This document shows positions 32,738-45,900 of a DNA stretch of 64,000 bases, in pieces; within the stretch, counting starts at the first letter, position 1, and every line of letters starts with the position of its first letter. Location: contig JAVTVX010000035.1 of assembly GCA_033439265.1 (NCBI GenBank), positions 18,130,001 to 18,194,000 on the forward strand, in the 5' to 3' direction. Below the pieces are notes generated by a model. It was not told the DNA's origin and made no database searches. It was given only the letters and a program-made list of their open reading frames with translations. The translations under genes were made by a program, and so were the position numbers. Origin of the DNA: Dillenia suffruticosa. Its lineage: Eukaryota > Streptophyta > Magnoliopsida > Dilleniales > Dilleniaceae.

Positions 32738-35700
32738 TATTAATAAAAAAAATTCAATAACAAGTGTATGTGATCGAGTTAAGGTTTTTGTGGTGAGTAA
32801 TGATTAAAAGATTTGAGTGTTATGTTTAAATGTTTAAGAACGACAAGAAAGAGACTTAAATTTGTGAAAATGAATTCAATTGTATTGTTTTGATAAAATA
32901 TCAAAAACAAGACATTTGTAAAGACAATATTCTAAAAAATATAAAGAGACAATTTGTGAGAGAGACTATACTCTAACTATGCTAAGAGAGACAATGCTCC
33001 AAGATGATTTACAAGTGAAGAAATGAGACTTATTTATAGTTTAAAAGGTTCTACTAGTCGGTAGACACAAAAACTAGCCGGTAAATACAAACCCAAATAC
33101 TAACCGTTATAAATTCTGTCAATTCTGCCCCTACATTGTTTAGACTTCTTCTTGGGCCATGAATAAGGTTTTCTTAGACCTTTTTAATGTGCTTTGATAC
33201 TTCATTATGTGGATTAAAAAACTCTCATTGGCCAACCCATTTAGGGTCTCTTTTTGGGCTTCCAATAGGGTGTCTAATTGGGTCTACGATGTTTTTAATA
33301 GTTTCTTGAGCCTTGGTAGCTTCATTTTGTGTCTTTCCTTCCATTCATTTCCTTGGACTTTTAATGTGCATTTGCTATACAAGGTTTTGACGAATCAAGA
33401 CAATATACTTGGAAGGCATCCATTCGTATACTTTCTTGAATACTTCATCGTCACTTTCAACACTCCCCTTCAAATCCGACGAGTGGAATTCCATGGAGTC
33501 ATGGCTTACAAAGATAGAGTCGGATAGTTAAGTTTCCTCGGCCTTCTTTTCTTGTTCTTTTTCTTCTTCTTTTAGACCTTGTCTTTTGGCTCCCCCTTAA
33601 TGACTTGGGCGTGACATTCTACATGCATATGGCATTCTTGTTCTCCCCCTTGCTCCTTAATTGGAGGTTCCATAGGCAGACTCAGTAATGCTTTATCATA
33701 TAATTCTATAAAATAATACTCATTTTTTACAAATTTCATATCTTTCGACATGTATGTCGTGTTAGTTTTAGAATTATAGCAAATATATCCATATTTTCTA
33801 GGGTCATATCTTAAAAATATGTATCGCTCCTCTTTTATAAATGCATAAAGTTTAGTTTACTATTTCTAATTGTCTTTAATGGAGACTTATCGTCTAGTGT
33901 ATCTTGAGGAATGCGGTTGTATAAATGTGTGACGGTGCTAATTATATCACACAAATATTCGTGAATCATATGTGTATTTTCTAATAAAAAACATGCTAAC
34001 ATATTTATATCATTCTTATTTATAATGAGGTTTTCATGATTCATAATTTCTAATCATATACCCTTTGTATTTAAAAAACTTTCAAAGTTAGAACATATAA
34101 TTTGTTTATCATCCATTTTAAGTGTTTGAATAGATGCACTATATAACTTAGTAACTAGATGATAGTATTTTCTAAATACATTATATACTTGTGTTATTTC
34201 CTTAAGCATATATATCCATATATATCTAAAGTAATGATCAATGAATGATATAATATACTTGTATCATTCTCTAGATATGTAAGGGGTTTTCTAATATGAC
34301 AATACACATATTTAAAAACATTTAAATTTGGATCGGAACTTATACTTTAATAGGCAGTTCACTCCTCTTTTGATCCGACCTAACTCTGTTTGGCTTGAGA
34401 TTTGGATAAAGATTCCAACACCTTTCTTTGGTGTGGCATTTTCTTTTCCAATAGGAGCACACATTCTCAGCATGCTACTCCTCCACCGCTGCCTTGAAGC
34501 AGTAGGCCTCCATTTGTGGTCGGCTTTCTTCCTCAAGCCTCTCAGAGATTTCGACCCTTTGGATCATTTCTCTTACCTCCTCATAAGATAGTAGAGGTTC
34601 CTTTCTTAAGATTTCTTGGTGCACCTCTTTGAATGGTTCTCCAAGAGACATGAGCAAGACAAACGTCTTGTTTTTATTTCTCTTTCGTTGTAGAACATTG
34701 GGTCCATTGTTAGTGGCCTCAAAGTCTCCAATTCTATACATAGCCTTTCGAGATCACCAAAGATTTGAGGTAAGTTTTGTCACCTCTTTGGAGTTCGGAG
34801 ATTTTTTGTTGAAACTCAAAAACCCTTCTCAAGTTGTGTTTATTCCCGTACAGCCCTTCAAGAGTGGTCTACATGGATTTGGTGCTTGAACAGTCGGCCA
34901 CCATAATTTGATGAGCTTTGTTCAGCGAGTTTAGTAGCATCAAGAAGATGTAATCGTCCTTCTTCTTCCATTGCTCAAAATCGGAATTGGATGCATCAAG
35001 TGGCTCATTCTGGATATGCTCCAATGAGTTGTACAGATTCAAGAGCCTTAACATAATCTCCACCCATTATGGGTAATTTTCGGAAATGAGGAGAGAAAGT
35101 GAAATCTGCTCTGATACGAGGTTAAAATTTGGAGTGCAGAAGTGTAGGTGGTTGAGTTAAGGTTTTTGTGATGAGCAATGGTTGAAAACTTTGAATGTTT
35201 AAGAACGACAAGAAAGAGATATAAATTTGTTAAAATAAATTCAATTGTATTGTTTTGATAAAATATCAAATATAAGATATTGGTAGAAACAATACTCTAG
35301 AAAATATAAAGAGACAATTTGTGACAGAAACTATACTCTAACTATGCTAAGAGAGACAATACTCCAAGATGATTTACAAGTGAAAAGATAAAACTTATTT
35401 ATAACGTAAAAGGTTCTACTATTCGATAGATACAAACCAAAAAACTAACCGTTATAAATTCTATTCATTATATCCCTACATTGTTTGAGCTTCTTCTTAG
35501 GCCATGAATGAGGTTTTCTTGGACTCTTTTAATGTGTTTTGATACTTATAGACTAAAAAACCCTCATTTCATTTAGGGCCTATTTTTGGACTTCTAATAA
35601 GGTGTCTAATTGGGTTTACATTTGTCCATTTTTGGACAGTTTCTTGAGTCTTGTTAGCTTTATTTTGTGTCCTTCCTATCTTTTCTTTTCTTGGATTTTT

Positions 35701-35802
35701 TATGTGTACTTGTTATGTAAAGTTTTAAAGGATTACGATAATATACTCGGAAGGTATCCGTTCGCATATTTTTTTTTGAATGTTTTACCATCACTTTCAA
35801 CA
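32738..35802 (-). mobile_element. Short Ty1/copia fossil (copia 3), copy B, without CACTA
   Basis: The duplicate of 17067-22586. 3' LTR 32738-33462, integrase remnant about 33835-34208, gag remnant 34475-35063, 5' LTR 35120-35802 (683 bp). The 5' LTR is uninterrupted here and shows the empty CACTA site at AGA 35217-35219. Broken, same family and age as copy A. Confidence 0.85.
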
Positions 35803-36654
35803 AAAATCCTTAAAATACCCTAAATAAATTTAGAAATTAAAAAACTAAAAAGTTTACGTAATATATACGTATATTGAGAGAGCATGTGACAGATGGATTA
35901 AGAGAGGTCCATTGCGAGATTTCAAAGTCGTGGGAAAGAGAGAGAAAGAGACATGGGATACATAACTCCGAGGAGTAACGGGTAGATGTGTTTTATTTAT
36001 TTATTTATTTTTGTTCTTTTTTACTTTTTGTCCTCTCCTTTATTAAAGGCAAGGCATTCTGAATTGGCCTTTTTATGTTTTTTATAAGGTTGTCGCCTAA
36101 TAAATAGAGAGAGGGAAATGAGATACAGAAATAAAACAAGGAATTCAACAGAAAAGGGAACGCAAAAAGCGGTTCATAGCAATAGCATATTTATAAAATT
36201 ATTTCACCATACTATTAAAAGAAAAAAAAAGGGGGAGATGGTCCCTGCAAACCCCACGCCCACCCCACCTTCTCCCTCCGTCCATGCACGATTGCCTTGT
36301 GCAGTACTACTTGAAAAGGACGAGATGTGATAGGTTCTTATGTCAGTGCGGTAGCTACTGAGCTTTACTCCTTTGCCTGGTCCCGCTGTTTGCACTCGCA
36401 TTGTTTTTAACACCACTCCCACTAATTTTTAAAATATAAGTTGCCATAATTTTTTAAATTACCTCAATTACCCTCAAAGATAGATGGAAAATTTTTCAAC
36501 AAAAAGCAGGAAAAGAATTTTTTTTTTTCCTCACAGTCATCCATGAAAATTAATTACTATAAGTTTCTAAAATAGAAGTCAGAAAAACCAGAACCATTTT
36601 CTTGATTCCTCTTCTTCTTCTTGGTTTGTTTTCTTTAACATTCCAACATGGGCA

Positions 36655-37012
36655 GCAAGAGACACACTTTATGTCAAATAGTCAATCAAAACGACGGAGA
36701 AACTTTAGTTTCTGCCTGAGAATTCTTTGAACTAAGATTCTTTAGCCGCAGCTATATCTCCACTCTCAAACGTTAACTTGGAATATGGTACCTCAAACAA
36801 TTATATGGGTAACCAACAAAGACAATCCACTTTCGGATTTCTCCCTCGAAAGTGATGCGGCACTCAAAGTCGGAGACGGTAGGGAAATTACTCATCTTCA
36901 TTTGGAGTAGCTCAAGTTCATCCACAGCAGAAAATGTTAGATAAGCGTTGTGCTCAATGACAATGGCAATCTGATTTTGTTAAGAAATTAAGTAGTATGG
37001 GAGAGATTTATG
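36655..37012 (+). pseudogene. B-lectin S-receptor kinase relic (copy B)
   Basis: Exact positional duplicate of 23439-23796 at an offset of 13216, with the same stops and frame changes. The damage therefore predates the duplication. Confidence 0.75.
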
Positions 37013-37807
37013 GATGACTATGCTAATTGTTGGACTGATTTTAAGAGAAAGCTATTTCAAAAATCGAAAAGTGAGCTTTCATTTTCTATGAGTAATTGAA
37101 ATATTTTTTTAAAATAAAAAATATATATAAACTTAATATTTTTGAAAGAATAATTTGTTAACTTACACTTTATTAGAGTGCTGTAAAAAATTAGGGGAAT
37201 ATGTATTGTTATTATACCCTATCCCCATGAAAAAATTGGTATTTGACAAAGAAATATATACCACAATTTTGGAAGGATTGTTTAATGTAACTTTCCTTGA
37301 TGGTGGGTCGCAAGCCCTTTCTAAGGGACGTGCTTTGATTGAGGAGGCATGCGTGGTCCTTTTTCTAATTTTTCTGTTACTGTTATAGTATTGTCCAAAG
37401 GACAGATTCTTTGTTATCAATTTACCGTAAGGATTTCGTGAGCCCCTCCGCTTGGTGATATGTCCTATTCATTGGGGCCTCTTTGGTCCTGATATCTTTT
37501 AAGGGCACGCATGGCTCGTTTCATTGGAGAGTGGGTTAGAGTGAATATAAACTGGGCACATCAAACCCTTGCAATATCATTGCTCACTTTCCACCGTATG
37601 CAAAAATTCATTTTCCTTTTTAAAATATAAATTAAAGTTACCCAATATAAATAATATAACAAAAAGGCGAAAAAAAAGTTTTTTGAAAATTATTACCGCT
37701 TCTGACATGTTAAATGTATATCGCTTCTACCGTTTATTGTACAATTTTACAGGCATTGAAATTTATATGATTTGTAACTTCTAAATTTTTATCCCAGATA
37801 TTCATTC

Positions 37808-40442
37808 CACTACAAAAAAAAAAAAAAAAAAAATAGTCTTTTAACCACAAATTTCACGACGAAAATTTTTAAAAAATTCATCGCTAAAAACATTAGTAAC
37901 GAATTTAGCGACGGATTTAGTAACGAAAATCTGAAATCCGTCGCTAAATTTAGCGACAAATAATTTTTCGTCGTTAAAATTCGTTACAAAATTTAGCGAC
38001 GAAAAATTATTCGTCGCTAAATTAGCAATATAAAAAAATCCATTGCTAAATTTAGTGACAAAAATCTAAAATACGTCGCTAAATTTAGCAACAAATAATT
38101 TTTGTCGCTAAAATCCGTCGCTAATTTAGAAAAAAAAAGTCTGTCCAAAAATTATCCGTCCCTAATTTAGCGATGAATAAAAAAATCTTTCGCTGAATTA
38201 GCGACGGATTTGGAATCCGTCGTTGATTCCAAATTCGTCAAAATGCCCGTCCTTGGATGGCCCTGCGCACGAGCTAGCACTAGCCTGGAGCCACATGCCT
38301 AGACAGGCCCCACCCGCCCGAGGCAGAACCCCACCCGCCCGCCCGCCCGAGCCAGCCAAATTCGTCGAAATGCCCGTCCCTGGATAGCCCTGCCCACGAG
38401 CCAGCACTAGCATGGAGCCTCGTGCCTGGACAGGCCCCACCCGCCCGAGCCAGCACCCCTGCTCCAACTCTCCTCACTTAATTGCTGGAAAATGCCACTT
38501 TGCCTCCTGCCTCCACCGTGGTTCGAACTCCTACACACCTGCACCTGCACGCACACGCATAAACCTGTAAACCACTAAACGAAATAAATTATGTGATATA
38601 ATTTTTTTATTTTTACTTATTATATTTCATTCTCATTTTTCTAATAATAATAAAATAATATATAATAACAATTTAAAATAATAAATATAATAAGTTTTTT
38701 TATTTAAACCACCAACCTAAAATAATATTAATTAAAAATAATAAATATGATAATTTTTTAATAAAATAAAAAATAATAAAATACTAATTTAAAATAAAAT
38801 AATAAATTAATTAAAAAAATAAATTACTATTATATTTTGTTTTCCTCTGTTTTTCTTTTATTTTATTATTTTATTATTTTTATTATTTTATTATTTTTAT
38901 CATTTTTATTTTATTTTTGTATTCCATAGTTAAAAATGGATTATGGAATCTCAATAATATAAAATTATAATTATCAATAAATTATAATATATTAATAATT
39001 TAAAAAAATCTATATATTTAATCACAAAATATTTTTATTCGTTTGAATATATAAGAAATTTCAATATAATTATTATATATAAGAAATTTTAATAATGAGA
39101 ATAGAAAGAAAAAAACCAAAAATAGAGATGAGAGTAAGAGGAAGAAAAAAAAAGTGAGAACAGAAAACAAATGAGGAGGAAGAAAGCAAAAAAAAAAAGT
39201 GGTGGTACAGTGGTGACATGTCTTTCGTTCAAATGCGAGATCCAAGGTTTTGACTCCGGTTCAAATCCCTTCAAAAGTATTTAGCATTTTTTTTAGCACT
39301 AAAACAAAAAAGGGCGGGTGCTCGTGCGGGCATGCGCGGACGCGGGCGTGAGCAGGGCGAGGGCGCGCGCATGGAGCGGACGCCCAGGCAGGCGCGCACC
39401 CCTGCTTGCGCCAGGCGCCCGTGCGGGCATGCGCGGGCGTCCAAGCATGCGCGCGCGCCTGCCTGCGCCTGGGGCCCATGCGTGCTTGAGCGGGCGCCGG
39501 CGCGCGCCCCTACCTACGCCCGGTGCCCAGCATATCCGGATTAATATTTAATTAAAAATTTTGTATTATTGAATGAAATAATATAAATAAAATAAAAGTT
39601 ATCAATACAATAATAAAAAATATTAAATCAAACAAAAAAAGAAAAAAATAATAAATTAATTAAAATATATATAATTTAAATAAAATAAAAAATATATATT
39701 TTTTTTAAGAATTAAATAATATTATTCTTTTAAAAAATGAAATATAATATAATAAAATAAAATGTAAATTAAAATATTATAACATAATAATAATATGATT
39801 TGTTAATATAAATTAATAAAATAAAATAAAAATAAAATAAAATTCTAATTAAAAAAAGATTAAATTCAGCGACGGATTTGAAATCCGTTGCTAAAACAGC
39901 GACGAATTTGGAAATCCGTCGTTGAAACAGCGACGGATTTTAATCCGTCGCTAAATTACCACCGGATAAATTTCGTCGTTATTAAATTAATTTTTTATTT
40001 TAAATATTATATTTTATTTAATTATACATAAAAAATTTAGCGACGGATTGGGATTTTCGTCGCTGAATTAATTTTTAACTTAAATATAACATATTAATAA
40101 AATAAAAAGAAAAATAGAAAAAATAAAATTTTATTTCAAAATTTAGTCACGAAATATTATTCGTCGCTAATTAGCGATGAAATTTGTAACAAAAAATTTT
40201 TTGTCGCCAATTAGAGACGAATTTAGCCACACAAAAATTTTTTCGTCACTAATTAGTGATGAATTTAGTTACGAATGATGTGTCCATCGTTAATTTAACC
40301 ACGACTTCATTTTCGTTACAAATTTTATGATAAATTAGCGACAAAAAAATTTTTATCGTTAAATTCATCGTAAAATGGTGACGAATTTTTTTCGTCATGA
40401 AAACCCGTAACTAAAACCGTGTTTTTTTTTTTTTTGGTTGTG
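37808..40442. mobile_element. Non-autonomous CACTA element 4 (copy B)
   Basis: Duplicate of 24592-27232, 2635 bp, with the same TTC target duplication. Lengths differ only in short A/T runs and a few bases. GC-rich arms are at about 38236-38465 and 39313-39536. tRNA-like pairs are kept. Confidence 0.92.
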
Positions 40443-40959
40443 TTCATCATTTTACGTTTTCATCTTTTACGTCTTCATTTTACACAGAAATATTAACTTT
40501 TGATAATACTCCACACCAACCTCTCGTATATATCAATATCACAAGAATTTTAAAAATATCTTTGGCCCCCACCACTGGGTCTATCCCCAGATGTTAAACA
40601 TCTTATTCTGATGCTTCTTCCCCCATTAATGGAGTTGGCAGAGGCTCTTACCTCGTAACGATGCAAGTAATGAAGTGCTAGCGACATTGTTGACCCTTCA
40701 CGGGGATGCCTTTTGGGCTGCCATTGGATCCCAAATGTCATGCCACCACTTGTCTATTCATAATTCAACCACTTATTGCGTGCACAGGTGCTCAAAAGTT
40801 GTGGATTATATTTATTTATTATAAAAACACTTAATTTTATAATTAATTTAATATTTAAATTAAATTATTTTTCAAATTCATAAAAAAATATATAATATAT
40901 ATAAACAACAAGAAAAAAATTAAAAAAAAAAGTCTAATCATCGGAATTCTAAAACAATT

Positions 40960-42275
40960 AATGTATGAGGTAAAAAATAGTAATGAATGAAATAAAAAGA
41001 TAATATGAATAAAGCGATAACCAACTTTGAGGCTTAAAAAACAGAAAAACCTATGTTAAAGAAAACCCAAAAGATTTAAGAGAAAAAAAAGATCAAAAAA
41101 TAAAAAAAAAATAAGGATCTAAATGGAAAAGAAATATGATTTAAAAATAAAGGAATAACTTTATGTTAAAAAAAGACAAAAGATTAAAACGAACAAATTT
41201 GGGTAAAACTGGGATTTGAATGGACAAGTGAAAACAAAAAAGGGAAAAAAAACTTGTCTAAACAAACGAAGAACACGAAAGGAAAAAATTCTGGATTAGA
41301 TAAAAAAGTTAGTATCTGAATGAAAAAAATTTAAAACCGTGATTTAAAAATAAATTAATGACTATCCGTGATGCCAAAAAAACTAAAAGGGAAAAAATCT
41401 ACGTTCTAAAAAAGCGAAGAACTTAAGAGGAAAAAAAGTTGTATTAAAAACAAGAGTAAAAATCTGAATGAAAAAAAAAACTATAGTTAAAAAAAAAAGA
41501 CGACCATCTGTGAGACAAAAAAATAAAAGAGAAAAAACCTATATCCCAAAAAGACGAAAGACTTAAACAAAAAAAGAGTCAAGAAAAAGTAAAATGACTT
41601 GAATTAAAAAAAAAGTGTGGTCTCGTAATAACGAAGAACCCAATAAAAAAAAGGTTAAAAAAAAGTACAAGAAATTGAACAAAAAAAATGTGGTTCAAAA
41701 AAGGAAAAGAGCCTAAGCCAAAAAGGGGATCAAAACGAAAAAGTGTAAGAATTTAAATAAAAAAAAGGGGTCCAACAAAAAAAGCGCAAGAATTTGAACG
41801 AAACAAAAAAAACTGTGGTCCCAAAAGACGAATGACCTAAGCAAAAAAAAAAGATCAAAAAAAGCACAACGATTTGAACGAAACAAAAAAAAAAAGTATG
41901 ATTCCAAAAATAAAAAGGATTCAAGTAAAAAAAATACGATAAAAAAAAAGCGCAAGAATTTAAACGAAATAAAAAAAAAAAAACCAAAGTGTGGTACCAA
42001 AACAATGAATGACCCGAGGGGAAAAAAACGGTCAAAACGAAAAAGTGTAAAGAATTGAACGAAAAAAAAGGATGTGAACGAATAAAAAAAAAAAGAAGAA
42101 GAAGAAGCTGACCGGTAAAAAAAAAGTATAAGGATTTGAACGAACTAAAAAAAAGGTATGGTTCCAAAAAAATGAAGGACCTAAAGGGCAAAAACACTTG
42201 TCAAAATGAAAAAGTGAAAGAATTTGAACCAACAAATAGGACATGAACGAAAATAAGAAAAAGAACAAAAAAGTT
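40960..42275. repeat. A-rich degenerate minisatellite (copy B)
   Basis: Counterpart of 27950-29240 with small length differences in A runs. Long open frames on the minus strand here are Phe/Leu-rich text made by the A-rich repeat and are not genes. Confidence 0.7.
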
Positions 42276-42311
42276 GTACCAAGAAAAAAATAATACGAAG
42301 AATTTAATAAT

Positions 42312-42531
42312 TTGTCAACCATTTTAGAATTGTATCAAAAGGTAACAAAAACAAAAAAAAAATTAATCATCTATTATCTTATTGATGGATTGATTAGACT
42401 TTGTACTCCTTCATTTTCTGCAGCAACTGTTGAAAGAGCTTTCTCAATTATAAAGTTAATCAAGATTAAACTTCAAAATAGATGGAAAAACCAAAACCAA
42501 TTTCTTGATAACTGTTTGATGGTGCATATTG
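42312..42531 (+). pseudogene. hAT transposase C-terminal fragment, left part (copy B)
   Basis: Same fragment as in copy A (IRLCTPSFSAATVERAFSII ... NCLMVHI). The reading is cut at 42531 by copia 2 and continues in frame at 49444 after the element with GKESAIFSEEQQVV and a stop near 49497. The target duplication TATTG falls inside the CAT ATT G codons. Confidence 0.78.
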
Positions 42532-42967
42532 TGTTGGTAAATGCCTATGAGAGGTATTTTAATAATTTTGTGATAATAGAATAACTTTCATTATCCCATA
42601 AACCATAACTCCTCATAATTCTACGTGGGTATCTATTATCTTCTTTAGTAGTGAATTGAAGAATGAGAATAATGGGGTTTGAATATAAGCACACATTTTC
42701 TAGAGGAAAGATTGAGGGTTTGAGGAAATTTCAACAAGAAAAATTTTTTTCGTCATTGGATTCACCGAACATTAGATTGAGGTGTCGTGAATACGTGATG
42801 GTAGTTCATTTTGTGATCACCATCCCGATTGCGAGATCATTAAGAGAGAAGTATCGTTATTCCCAAATTGTCTGCAATTATTCATTGAGGTATGCCCAAA
42901 GATTTGATCATTTAATTATTCCAAAAAACCTATCATATTTCCACTTGTACATAAATTAAATTTAACA
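42532..42967 (+). repeat. 5' LTR of copia 2
   Basis: Begins TGTTGGTAAATGCC, ends AAATTTAACA, followed by the primer site. It matches 49008-49443 over its whole length with scattered differences. Confidence 0.9.
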
Positions 42968-45900
42968 TTGGTATAAGAGCTTTTGCCAGATATTTTAAAA
43001 CATTGTTTTTGGAATTTTTCGGGTATAAAAAAATTTGGGATTTAGATTATGCATGAATTTCATGAATCCAATTATATCACGAAATTGCCCATGATTTGTA
43101 GATTATGAAAATAATTTTTTCCTAATTTTTGGAGTACTTTAAAACCATGAAATATGAGGTCAAAGGTTTCGACTTTTAATGGTGCTGAAACATAAAACCG
43201 TAAATCTGTCGAATTCAAGGACAAATTGATCTACAAATTTGGTATAAATGTATTCCTCGTATGCCGATCTATATTTTGATATATACATTGTGTATTGCTG
43301 TGGCCGGAAACTAGGTTTTCCTACATGGCCGTGAAGGGCAAAATTTTAGACACTTGATCCGTCAAAATTAGGGTTTGAATCTCCCAAAAATCAAGTTAAG
43401 GATGACTTTGAAAAATCCAATTACATTTATCGGATGAGATCGCAATAAAAAATGGGCCGACAAAGCGTTTTCTGGCAACTGGGTCGTAAGAACCCGGTTG
43501 CAAACCCGTCGGGCAAAGAAGACCCAAACCAGACCTGTAGGTACATGACGTACACGAGCACAAAGGCGCGTCATGCAAACAGGGGTGCTGGAGAGTGAAC
43601 TTCCCGTGCGGTGAGGCACGTGAAGGGCTTTGGTGGGACTAGGTGAGATCGGACTTGGATTTGTGTTTGACCCGCGTCCCGACCCGATTCGCGACCCAGG
43701 TAATGCGGATCGAGTACGTGGGCACCTGTAAGGGACACGCCACACGTCTGACATGTGTGCCAAACTACTGTTAGCGCGTGGAGCTTCGCCGCCAATGGGT
43801 GGTAGCACGTGGGAATCCCAACAGTACGTTAGACTATTTTGAATTGGATTTTTCAAATTTTTCGAGCGTCTCATCTCTATATTTGTGATTTTTTATGTAC
43901 CGAATTCAAATCTGGATGGCAAGATATTATTCCAGGTTTTAGTATATGGTATCGTTGACTCATACGCTCGCTTTGAGATCTATACTCAAATCATTTGGAA
44001 TTTGTTGATTCAAATGGTACACAAAATGTGAGAGCATCACTAAGTCATTAAAATCTCTCTTAATGCAAGGAGAATAAACTAAATAATGAGATCTGTGCGA
44101 TTTTACACTGTAGATTCAATTTGTTCTCAAGAAACAAGATTTGTATAAGATTCTAAGGCACAAGATAGTGGGCCCTAGAGAGGGTACCATAACTCAGACT
44201 AGATAGGATAATGAAGTTTATTGTGCGTAGAAGAAAATGAACGCCAAGTTAGGGAAATTCTTATTAGTGGTATGCACGATAACATGATCTAAATCTATAA
44301 GCAGTATCATACGGTTATGTTAGTTTGGCTTACCCTAAAAGAGTATAATATTACTTTTTTCAGCTCCTATAGTAAGGATATTGAAAAAAATGGCTGACCA
44401 TGCAATGATACAACATTTGATATAAATGTCTATTATGATCACCGAGTTAAGGAATGCGAGCAAGCCTATTTTGGATGATATTCAGTTACTGGGTGTGATC
44501 GAGTTTTTTATCTGATTCATGAAAAATCATGAAAACTTATTTCATATATGACGAGAGTATTCATACTTGCAATGATGTAAGTAAGCACTATGAGTTCGAG
44601 AAGGAGCACCTAGAGGCGAATAGGCCGCACTTGGGTCATGTTTATGCGAGTGGAGTCGAGTAAAAACTCCCGCGAAACCTAATAAATAGAATAAGTATGA
44701 GAAGAAGACATAAAATTTAGGCAATAAGAAACCATCCGAGAAATACAACAACAAACTACAAAATCGCAGGAAGAATGAATTTGATAAGAATGTGAAGTAC
44801 TACATCTGAGATAGATTTAGTCATTTCGCTCATGAGTGTGACGAGCAAAGGCATGTCATTCTTTTTTACGTGGGTTTAAGATTTGTCTTATATATTCTAA
44901 TACTCCATGATTTTTCTCCTTTACGGTTTATAAACTTAGCAGTCACTGACTACGTAACTTGAGATAGGAGTACATACATGGAGTTCCGCTAGGTGAATTC
45001 TCGGGTTAGGAGGATTTATGTAAGAAACGAAACATTTGTCGTCATCAAAGGGATCGACACTTGCAAGTTGGAGTTACAAATTAGCCAGACTTTGCATCTA
45101 AAGGACGATCTTTACACTTCAGATATCGTCGGACTTGATTTTAATACTTTGTCTAAGATTGCCTAGGATATGCGAGAAAATCATCTGTTTTTTATTAAGT
45201 ACAACATTTTTTTGATCTGTTTTGGTTTTATCCATAATGAACTATATACTCTGGGTGCTACTTCTTCTAATGGTTTCTTTGTCATTATTTTATTGCATTT
45301 ACATCTGATTGCGTAAATGATTATGTAAATAAGTGGCATAGTAGAATTAGAAATATAAGGCAAGAAAGGATGAACCCGTAAACAGCGAGTGGTTTATTAG
45401 TCCGGCTAACTAGATTCGAGTTGTTTGTATGTGAATTTTGTCTAGTCGACAAAATTACAAGAAAACTATTTGACAATGTAATGAAAGCTGGAACTTTATT
45501 ATGGTCATTCCACTCCAATATTGTGGTCCTATGAGTATGAGAGCTCTAAAATGGAGATGTGTACTTTATAATATTTATAAACGATTATACATGCTTCGGT
45601 TATATTGATCTGATTTCGCACAAATCTAAGGTATTAGAATACCTTAGGAGGTTAATTAGCGAGGTTGAGAATCAGTTAGACCTTAAAGTGAAGGCTCTCA
45701 AAACTGATCGGGGGTACGAGTATTTGTTACAATTACACAGAGAACTCTGTTTTGAGAAGGGTGTTACAAGATATCTGACTATTCCTACTACTTCTCAGCA
45801 GAACAGAGTAGACGAGAAGAGGAATAGGATTTTATTGAAGATGGTGAGTCTATGATGGCACAAGTCAATTTGTTTATCTTTTATTGGTAAGATGTTTTAT

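Larger units (their letters stand above)
32092..45149. repeat. Tandem segmental duplication, copy B
   Basis: Second copy of the block, 13,058 bp, lying head to tail with copy A and separated from it by the bases CAG (32089-32091), which neither parent flank explains. The joint links sequence from inside copia 2 to sequence from inside copia 1. Beyond 45149 copia 2 continues uninterrupted, so copy B keeps the original right flank and copy A keeps the original left flank. Confidence 0.96.

Noticed and set aside
41713-42322. Long Phe/Leu-rich minus-strand frames up to 155 codons
   Set aside because: They are translations of the A-rich minisatellite; composition alone explains the lack of stops.
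43368-43874. A 168-codon minus-strand frame
   Set aside because: It lies antisense in the GC-rich leader of copia 2, the copy A counterpart is split differently, and it resembles no known protein.
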